From contig CAMBDR010000389.1 in the NCBI GenBank assembly GCA_945864765.1, positions 1 to 5,241 on the forward strand: DNA of 5,241 nt. Direction: 5' to 3'. Origin of the DNA: Janthinobacterium lividum. Lineage in GTDB: Bacteria > Pseudomonadota > Gammaproteobacteria > Burkholderiales > Burkholderiaceae_D. Each line of letters opens with the position of its first letter. Position 1 is the stretch's first letter. The translations under genes were made by a program, and so were the position numbers. Of the stretch, positions 1-5,241 are shown in pieces. The notes beneath the pieces are model-generated. The model was not told the origin of the DNA and searched no databases. It saw nothing but the letters and a program-made list of their open reading frames with translations.

Positions 1-13
1 TGGAAGGTTTCAT
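1..13 (-). CDS. prfA: Peptide chain release factor 1 (RF1), first codons only
   Basis: On the minus strand an ATG at 13-11 opens a frame reading Met-Lys-Pro-Ser before the window ends. RF1 recognises UAA and UAG stop codons and triggers peptide release on the ribosome. The call rests on two things: betaproteobacterial RF1 proteins typically begin MKPS, and prfA usually lies directly downstream of hemA, which ends 94 bases upstream here. A weak purine-rich ribosome binding site (AGAGA at 23-19) precedes the ATG by five bases. Only four complete codons are visible, so the identification is mainly inference from context; another gene starting with the same residues cannot be excluded from this sequence alone. 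Confidence 0.6.
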
Positions 14-53
14 TTTGATCTCTGCTGGATATATGGGAAGGGACTCAACCTAA

Positions 54-71
54 TGCCTGACAAGGTCAGCA
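54..71 (-). other. Small hairpin between hemA and prfA
   Basis: In the 94-base gap between the hemA stop and the prfA start, the minus strand can fold CTGAC against GTCAG around a CTT loop. Two further pairs (TG with CA) form if one G is bulged. No T-run follows, so it does not look like an intrinsic terminator, and read-through into prfA is expected. It may be a minor mRNA structure or chance; the stem is short. Confidence 0.3.
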
Positions 72-107
72 CCACGTTCAGTCATGCGAAATACCATGCC
101 AAAGCAG

Positions 108-1388
108 CTAACGCCGCGTGCGGAACAACTGCGGCAACAAACTCGCCAGACGGGCCCGCTCATCGCCTTGCGCCGAATGCAAAGCCTGTTGCGGGCCATG
201 CAAAAATTTGGCGGTCATCCCTTTGGAGAGCGCTTCCAGCACCTCATGCACATCATCCCCACGCGCCAACATTTTTTTGGCGCGCTCCAGCTCATGCAAG
301 CGCATGGCTTCGCTGGTTTCATGCAAATTCTTAATTATCGGCACGATGGCGCGGTCATCAATCCAGTGCATAAACGATTGCACCCTGGTTTCAATAATCG
401 CTTCGGCCTGCGCAATGGCCGCTTGCCGACTTTCGCGCCCGGTTTGCACCACACTGGTCAAATCATCCACGCTATACAAAAATACATCACGCAAACGCCC
501 GACTTCCGCTTCCACATCACGCGGCACCGCCAAATCGACCACAAACATCGGCTTATGGCGGCGCGCTTTAATCGCTCTTTCCATCATGCCCAGGCCAATA
601 ATGGGCAAACTGGAGGCGGTGCAAGAAACGACCACATCAAATTGCGATAATTGATCCGGCAATTGCCCCAATTGCATGGCGCGCCCATTAAAGCGTTGCG
701 CCAGCACAAAAGCACGCTCCAGCGTGCGATTGGCCACCGTCAAACTCTTCGGTTGTTGCGCGGCAAAATGGGTGGCGCACAATTCAATCATCTCCCCGGC
801 ACCAATAAACAACACATGTTGATCATGCAGGGTATCAAAAATCCGTTGCGACAAACGCACGGCAGCCGCTGCCATCGAAACACTATGCGCGCCAATTTCG
901 GTAGTGGAACGTACTTCTTTGGCCACCGCAAAGGTGCGTTGAAACATTTGATGCAAGTAAGTACCCAAGCCCCCGGCCGCCTCCGCCTGGCGCACCGCAT
1001 CTTTCATTTGCCCCAAAATTTGTGGCTCGCCCAGCACCATGGAATCCAGCCCCGAAGCGACCCGAAACGCATGCCGTACCGCGCGCTCCTGCGGTAGCGC
1101 ATACAGGTGCGGCAGCAGATTGGAAGGGTTGAGTTGATGGTAGCTGGCCAAGAAATGGGCGCTGGCTTCGACCGGGTTTTCGACATGGCTGACGCAATAC
1201 AATTCGGTGCGATTACAGGTCGAAAGAATGGCCGCTTCATCATGTTGCACCGCCTCTTGGGTGGCATTACCAAACCACGCACGTGCCGCCACCACGGCCT
1301 GACCCACCTGGTCGGGCGCGAAGGCGAGCTTCTCGCGCAGCGAAACGGGCGCGGTAGTGTGGTTTAAGCCAACGGCGAGTAATTGCAT
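108..1388 (-). CDS. hemA: Glutamyl-tRNA reductase
   Basis: This 426-residue cytoplasmic enzyme uses NADPH to reduce glutamyl-tRNA(Glu) to glutamate-1-semialdehyde, the first committed step of the C5 route to 5-aminolevulinate, heme and other tetrapyrroles. The protein starts with the family signature LLAVGLNHTTAPVSLRE. The STCNRTE motif at residues 56-62 carries the catalytic Cys58, which forms the glutamyl thioester. SGLDSMVLGEPQILGQ at 112-127 is the conserved family block. GAGEM at 196-200 begins the NADPH-binding fold, and DLAVPRD at 285-291 closes it. The helical dimerisation domain follows from about residue 320 to the end. Length is close to the usual 415-430, so the gene looks complete and functional. 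The start is fixed by the N-terminal signature, although no clear Shine-Dalgarno sequence precedes it. It is the first gene after a promoter-like site and is probably co-transcribed with prfA downstream. Confidence 0.97.
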   Translation of the reverse strand: MQLLAVGLNHTTAPVSLREKLAFAPDQVGQAVVAARAWFGNATQEAVQHDEAAILSTCNRTELYCVSHVENPVEASAHFLASYHQLNPSNLLPHLYALPQERAVRHAFRVASGLDSMVLGEPQILGQMKDAVRQAEAAGGLGTYLHQMFQRTFAVAKEVRSTTEIGAHSVSMAAAAVRLSQRIFDTLHDQHVLFIGAGEMIELCATHFAAQQPKSLTVANRTLERAFVLAQRFNGRAMQLGQLPDQLSQFDVVVSCTASSLPIIGLGMMERAIKARRHKPMFVVDLAVPRDVEAEVGRLRDVFLYSVDDLTSVVQTGRESRQAAIAQAEAIIETRVQSFMHWIDDRAIVPIIKNLHETSEAMRLHELERAKKMLARGDDVHEVLEALSKGMTAKFLHGPQQALHSAQGDERARLASLLPQLFRTRR

Positions 1389-1418
1389 CGGATAAATAAA
1401 AAGGTGGCGGAAATGCGT

Positions 1419-1424
1419 ATTATA
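1419..1424 (-). promoter_or_regulatory. Probable -10 element of the hemA promoter
   Basis: The minus strand reads a perfect TATAAT at 1424-1419, 30 bases ahead of the hemA ATG, inside the prc-hemA gap. It would place the transcript start near 1412 and give a leader of roughly 24 bases. No good -35 hexamer is visible 16-18 bases upstream; the best there, TTCCAT at 18 bases, matches TTGACA at only two positions. Activation by a factor, or a weak sigma-70 promoter, is therefore possible. The base immediately before the hexamer region gives only a partial extended -10 (no TG). Confidence 0.45.
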
Positions 1425-1491
1425 ACGGGTGTACCGCCTTACATGGAAGAATGGCGTGGATTGTTATTGCTTTAGCTCAATTTTGATCAGA

Positions 1492-1533
1492 ATCCCGGGA
1501 TGGCTTGCCGCCGAATAAGGGCAGGCAAGGCCA
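1492..1533 (-). other. Palindrome and adjoining hairpin between prc and hemA
   Basis: At 1501-1533 the sequence forms a long imperfect inverted repeat. TGG, CTTGCC and GCC at 1501-1512 pair with GGC, GGCAAG and CCA at 1520-1533 around a seven-base loop (1513-1519), with two single-base bulges (1523 and 1530), giving about 12 pairs. Directly next to it, and sharing base 1501, is the perfect ten-base palindrome ATCCCGGGAT (1492-1501). The position, 48 bases past the prc stop in the direction of transcription, fits a 3'-end structure for the prc message. No T-run follows on the minus strand, so a classical intrinsic terminator is not supported; it could protect the 3' end or act as a protein site. 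Confidence 0.4.
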
Positions 1534-1580
1534 ACCAACCGAAAAACTTCATGCTTGCTCGTCAGCCAACACACCAGGCT

Positions 1581-3767
1581 TTACTTCACGCTCGCCCGGG
1601 TTTCCTTGGAACTGGCTGCCCCGGCCTTATCAACCAGGCGCAAACCGCTGCGGCGTTGCAATTCCACCTCATCGGCCATCACCCGTGCCGCCTCGTTGAG
1701 CAACACATCTTTGGCATTCTTGGCCTCTTTTTCGGCGGCCAATTCAGTTTCCAGATTGCGCTCGTCGGCCAGCAAACCGTCATCACGCTTGACCGCAGGG
1801 GTGCTGCCTTTGCGCCCCTTGGCATTCTTTTTCGCTGCGGCCACATCGGCATTGCTACCTTCATCGGCTGCCTGACGTGCCTTCATGCGCGCTTCCCGCG
1901 TATCGGCTTCCTTGCGTCGCACCGCTTCATTTAAGGACACGGTTTCATCTTTTTGCTGCTTGCGGAATTCTTCCACATCTTCCAGCAAATATTGGAAGTC
2001 TTTATCTTTGGCGATGCGGGCCTGGTGTTTTTGCTGCAAGCTGGCAAAATGGTCGTGTAAATCAGAAAAGGGGGCGAAATCGGCTGCCTTGATTTTAGTC
2101 CATGGCAAGGCGTTGTCATAGCTTGATTCGCCATAGTTTTCACCATCCGACAATTGCGGGAAAGCCACATCCGGTACTACACCGCGCAATTGCGTGGTGC
2201 CGCCGTTGACGCGGAAAAACTGCGCGATGGTCATTTTCAATTCGCCCAATTGCGGCTTGCTGGCGTTGCGCTCATCCAAGGGCACCACTTGCTGCACCGT
2301 ACCCTTGCCAAAGCTTGGCTCGCCAATCACCACACCGCGCCCATAATCCTGAATCGCCGCCGCAAAAATTTCCGAGGCCGAAGCCGAACCGCGATTAATC
2401 AAGACCGCCATCGGGCCATCCCAGCCGTAACCGGGGTTCATATCGCTTTCCACCCGCAACCTGCCTGAGGAATCACGCTGTTGCACCACCGGGCCTTTGT
2501 CGATGAAAAGGCCGGTCAATTCCACCGCTTCATTGAGCGAGCCACCGCCGTTATTGCGCAAATCGATGACCACGCCATCCACTTTTTCTTTCTTCAACTC
2601 TCCCAACAGGCGTGCCACGTCGCGGGTCGCGCTTTTGAAGTTTTTATCGCCTTTGGCACGGGCATCCCAATCCTGATAAAAGGTGGGTAAAGAAATCACA
2701 CCAATGCGTTGCCCGCCCTCGGCTTCAGGCCGCGTAATAATGGTTTTCTTGGCCGATTGTTCTTCCATGCTGATCTTTTTACGGTTCAGGGAAATGAGTT
2801 TGTGCGCACCATCCAAACCTGCATCGACGGGCAAAATATCGAGCCGAACCACGGTATCTTTGGCACCACGAATCAGCGCCACCACGTCGTCCAGACGCCA
2901 ACCCAGCACCTCGGTAACGCCCCCGTTTTCCTGCCCCACCCCGGCAATTCTGTCACCCACTTTTAATTTACCCGACAAGGCCGCCGGGCCACCGGGCACC
3001 AGTTCGCGAATCACCGTATATTCATCTTTTTGCTGCAATACCGCACCAATCCCGATCAAGGACAAACGCATCTGGATATTGAAATTTTCCGCCGCACGTG
3101 GGCCAAAATAATTGGTATGCGGGTCAATCGAGGTGGCGTAGGCATTCAAAAAGGTTTGAAACACATCTTCCTGATTCAATTTATACAGGCGACTGGCTTG
3201 ATTTTCATAGCGCTTGTCCAGCGTGGCACGGATCGCTTTTTCTTCTTTATTGGCCAGCTTTAAACGCAGCCAATCGTTTTTAACCCGCTTGCGCCACAAA
3301 TCGCGCACTTCATCTTCCGATTTCGGCCAGGTCGCTTTTTCCCGCCCATATTGATACACTTCATTGCTGGTAAATTCAAATTTTCCTTTGAGCAACTCGC
3401 GCGCATAAACAAAGCGCTCCGTCATGCGTTGCTGGTATAAATTAAAAATGGCAAAGGGAATCGATAAATCGCCCTCCAGAATCGCATCATCCAGCTTGGT
3501 TTGGGCGCTACTGAATTGGTCGATATCGGCTTGGGTAAATAACACTTTTTCCGAATCGAGCGATTTCAGATAGTTGTTGAAAATCTTGATCGACATCGCG
3601 TCGTCCAAGGGCAGGGTGCGGTAATGATAGCGGGTTAAAAACTCTGCACTCTTGGCCGCCGCCTTCGCTTGCTCCGGTAAAGGTTTGAGCTGCGGCAAAG
3701 GTTTGCCGGATACAGCGTACACATTGAGTGACGCCGCCAATAATAGCCACAGCAACTGTTTTTTCAT
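1581..3767 (-). CDS. prc: Tail-specific (C-terminal processing) periplasmic protease Prc, S41 family
   Basis: Prc cleaves periplasmic and envelope proteins after recognising nonpolar C-terminal tails; in E. coli it matures FtsI and degrades MepS together with NlpI. This 728-residue protein begins with a signal peptide, MKKQLLWLLLAASLNVYA, probably cut after residue 18. A helical N-terminal domain (about 37-225) is followed by a PDZ domain (about 233-315, with the substrate-groove-like LSLIGIGA) and the S41 core (about 355-535). The catalytic dyad is Ser463 in GSASASEI and Lys488 in GEPSFGKG, spaced 25 residues as in E. coli Prc and plant D1 protease; Gln492 is the likely third conserved residue. 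A charged helical C-terminal region (about 555-710) matches the Prc C-terminal domain. It is longer than E. coli Prc (682), partly through a low-complexity basic stretch at about 631-665. The start is supported by the signal peptide and a GGAG site. No NlpI adaptor gene is in the window. The short CtpA class is excluded by length and domain order. Confidence 0.96.
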   Translation of the reverse strand: MKKQLLWLLLAASLNVYAVSGKPLPQLKPLPEQAKAAAKSAEFLTRYHYRTLPLDDAMSIKIFNNYLKSLDSEKVLFTQADIDQFSSAQTKLDDAILEGDLSIPFAIFNLYQQRMTERFVYARELLKGKFEFTSNEVYQYGREKATWPKSEDEVRDLWRKRVKNDWLRLKLANKEEKAIRATLDKRYENQASRLYKLNQEDVFQTFLNAYATSIDPHTNYFGPRAAENFNIQMRLSLIGIGAVLQQKDEYTVIRELVPGGPAALSGKLKVGDRIAGVGQENGGVTEVLGWRLDDVVALIRGAKDTVVRLDILPVDAGLDGAHKLISLNRKKISMEEQSAKKTIITRPEAEGGQRIGVISLPTFYQDWDARAKGDKNFKSATRDVARLLGELKKEKVDGVVIDLRNNGGGSLNEAVELTGLFIDKGPVVQQRDSSGRLRVESDMNPGYGWDGPMAVLINRGSASASEIFAAAIQDYGRGVVIGEPSFGKGTVQQVVPLDERNASKPQLGELKMTIAQFFRVNGGTTQLRGVVPDVAFPQLSDGENYGESSYDNALPWTKIKAADFAPFSDLHDHFASLQQKHQARIAKDKDFQYLLEDVEEFRKQQKDETVSLNEAVRRKEADTREARMKARQAADEGSNADVAAAKKNAKGRKGSTPAVKRDDGLLADERNLETELAAEKEAKNAKDVLLNEAARVMADEVELQRRSGLRLVDKAGAASSKETRASVK

Positions 3768-3774
3768 TTCAAAA

Positions 3775-3778
3775 CTCC
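3775..3778 (-). promoter_or_regulatory. Ribosome binding site of prc
   Basis: The minus strand reads GGAG at 3778-3775, seven bases before the ATG at 3767-3765. It decides the prc start together with the signal peptide that begins there. This contrasts with hemA, where no such site is seen. Upstream, TATGAT at 3794-3789 resembles a -10 element but has no matching -35 and lies very close to the binding site, so I do not call a promoter. Confidence 0.7.
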
Positions 3779-3972
3779 AAATTGAGATATCATAATAACC
3801 ATTTCCCTTGCGCCGCGTATTTTCTTATTAGCCAACTCAACACCAATTCATCTATTAGAGCACTTTTTCAGGCTTGGTGCTGCAACAGCGTATGATTTGC
3901 CGAATTTCAATTAGTTCACCCGGCTTGCGCCTGGATACAAAATAAAAACGCCGCGCCAGAAATCACCATAAA

Positions 3973-5241
3973 TCAAGCGACTTTTTTTGCGGGCAGTGCA
4001 TTAAACCCGGTGAGCAAAGCTTCTTGCTTTTCTTGCGCCGCCGCCAAATGGCGCGCCTTGACGTGGCCGTAACCCCGGATATCTTCCGGGATACTGGCCA
4101 AGGCCACGGCCTGGGCCAAATTATCGGCATGCAATTTGGGCAAAATCTGCTCAATTAATTCACGGTACTCGCCAATTAAGCGGCGCTCCATTTTACGTTC
4201 TTCGGTATAACCAAAAATATCCAGCGCACTGCCGCGCAAGCCTTTGCACTTGCTTAACAGCGTGAAACCGATTTTCATCCAGGCACCAAACTCGCGTTTG
4301 ATCAAATGGCCTTTGGCATCGCGCTTGGCAAAGAGCGGCGGGGCCAAATGGTATTTCAGCGTGTAGTCGCCCTCAAACATGGCGGCCACCTTGGCGGCGA
4401 ACACGCCATTGGCATGCAAACGCGCCACTTCGTATTCATCTTTATACGCCATCAATTTATAGTAGTAGCGCGCCACGGCTTCAGAGAGGCGCAAGGTTTT
4501 GCCGTCCAGCAAGCTTTCTGCCTTGCGCACTTGTTCCACCAAGTCCTGATACTGCCGGGCATAGGCGGCATTCTGATAATCGGTGAGTAAAGCCACCCGC
4601 TGTTGGATGATGTCGTCCAGCGAGGGCGCACGCTTGAACTCGATCACCTGGGTGGGCGTGGTGTGCGTGGCAGGCGTGGTCAGCTTGAGCAGTGCCGCGA
4701 AGTCGTGCGCACCCGCACGCCCCCAAGCGAAGGATTGTTTATTGAAGGCAATAGAGACGCCGTTCAACTCAATGGCGCGCAAAATCGCCGCTTCGCTCAA
4801 AGGCACATGGCCTTTTTGCCAGGCGTAACCGAGCATAAACATATTGGTGGCGATACTGTCGCCCATGAGCGCGCCGGCCACCGTGCCGGCATCAATCAAA
4901 TCGACCCGCTCGGCGCTGCAGGCAGTTTGAATATGCTGCTGCGCCGCTGCGCCAGGAAATTGCCAGTTGGGATTGCGCACAAACGCCGCCGTTGGTGCGG
5001 CGGTAGTGTTGATGGCGGCATACGTGCGCCCTGCGCCCATGAGCGAGAGTGCGTCACGCTGGGCCGAGACCACCAAATCACAACCGATCACCAAATCCGC
5101 ACCGCCCTTGCCGACACGGGTGGAATACAATTGAGCCTGGCGCGCGGCAATGCGCACGTGTGAGGTAACCGGGCCGCCTTTTTGCGCCAGGCCGCTCATA
5201 TCCAGCACCGAGCAACCCTTGCCTTCGATATGCGCGGCCAC
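3973..5241 (-). CDS. Indolepyruvate ferredoxin oxidoreductase (fused form), C-terminal part
   Basis: The enzyme oxidatively decarboxylates indolepyruvate and related aryl-2-oxo acids with CoA and ferredoxin, giving the acyl-CoA and CO2 in aromatic amino acid catabolism in the cytoplasm. Only the last 422 codons are present; the frame is open to the window edge. The edge codon is GTG, an internal valine, not a true start. Residues 1-175 are the gamma (pyruvate ferredoxin oxidoreductase-like) domain, with SGLAQKGGPVTSHVRIA at 16-32 and ADLVIGCDLVVSAQRDAL at 48-65. Residues of about 200-410 are the helical C-terminal domain found in the long fused proteobacterial enzymes (DUF6537-type), with FGAWMKIGF at 318-326 and the conserved IRGYGHVK at 388-395. 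Fused family members are about 1,150-1,200 residues, so the thiamine diphosphate-binding part is expected upstream, outside the window. True substrate range (indolepyruvate or other 2-oxo acids) cannot be read from this part. The gene ends 205 bases before prc with no visible functional link. Confidence 0.9.
   Translation of the reverse strand: MAAHIEGKGCSVLDMSGLAQKGGPVTSHVRIAARQAQLYSTRVGKGGADLVIGCDLVVSAQRDALSLMGAGRTYAAINTTAAPTAAFVRNPNWQFPGAAAQQHIQTACSAERVDLIDAGTVAGALMGDSIATNMFMLGYAWQKGHVPLSEAAILRAIELNGVSIAFNKQSFAWGRAGAHDFAALLKLTTPATHTTPTQVIEFKRAPSLDDIIQQRVALLTDYQNAAYARQYQDLVEQVRKAESLLDGKTLRLSEAVARYYYKLMAYKDEYEVARLHANGVFAAKVAAMFEGDYTLKYHLAPPLFAKRDAKGHLIKREFGAWMKIGFTLLSKCKGLRGSALDIFGYTEERKMERRLIGEYRELIEQILPKLHADNLAQAVALASIPEDIRGYGHVKARHLAAAQEKQEALLTGFNALPAKKVA

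Noticed and set aside
84..650. Plus-strand open frame of 188 codons opposite hemA
   Set aside because: It lies wholly antisense to a well-supported hemA, its product is His/Arg/Gln-rich without any recognisable domain, and no ribosome binding site is evident. It is a shadow of hemA codon use.
1406..1438. GGCGG and CCGCC inverted repeat flanking the hemA -10 element
   Set aside because: Only five pairs with a loop of more than 20 bases; too weak to claim as an operator or RNA structure.
1500..1934. Plus-strand open frame of 144 codons overlapping the prc 3' end
   Set aside because: It is mostly antisense to the Prc C-terminal domain and resembles no protein family I recognise. Its start lies at the intergenic palindrome with no ribosome binding site.
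3789..3840. Possible prc promoter (TATGAT at 3794-3789, TTGAGT at 3840-3835)
   Set aside because: The two hexamers are about 40 bases apart and do not form a sigma-70 pair. TATGAT alone has no acceptable -35 at 16-18 bases.
3939..3957. GC block followed by TTTTTATTTT on the minus strand after the oxidoreductase stop, like an intrinsic terminator
   Set aside because: The T-rich tract is real, but the GC-rich block before it (GGCGCGGCG) has no complementary arm nearby, so no terminator stem forms.
4603..5163. Plus-strand open frame of 186 codons opposite the oxidoreductase
   Set aside because: It is antisense to clearly conserved oxidoreductase motifs and has the Arg/Gly/His-rich composition typical of a shadow frame.

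Overview
The window looks like an ordinary chromosomal housekeeping segment of a betaproteobacterium, most likely Burkholderiales and possibly Oxalobacteraceae-like. This rests on the protein families, on a hemA followed by the first codons of prfA, on a prfA start reading MKPS, and on the long Prc-type protease. The genus is inference. Base composition is moderate and looks even along the window. I see no insertion sequence, integrase, tRNA, rRNA, CRISPR array or other sign of transfer.

All genes lie on the minus strand, so transcription runs from high to low coordinates. From 5241 to 3973 is the C-terminal part of a fused indolepyruvate ferredoxin oxidoreductase; its 5' end is outside the window. 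After a 205-base gap comes prc (3767 to 1581), a periplasmic tail-specific protease with a signal peptide, a PDZ domain and an intact Ser/Lys dyad. After a 192-base gap, which holds a hairpin-forming sequence and a probable promoter, comes hemA (1388 to 108), glutamyl-tRNA reductase. A 94-base intercistronic stretch leads to the first four codons of prfA (13 to 1), cut by the window edge.

The genes serve separate jobs. The oxidoreductase breaks down aryl-2-oxo acids from amino acids. Prc degrades or matures periplasmic proteins by their C-termini. HemA commits glutamyl-tRNA to tetrapyrrole synthesis, and PrfA (release factor 1) ends translation. The hemA-prfA pairing is a common bacterial arrangement and suggests co-transcription. 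The oxidoreductase and prc show no visible functional link to it.

No gap exceeds 300 bases. The gap at 3768-3972 holds the prc ribosome binding site, but I found no convincing promoter or terminator there. I found no evidence of a novel system; the findings are modest regulatory or protein-feature observations.
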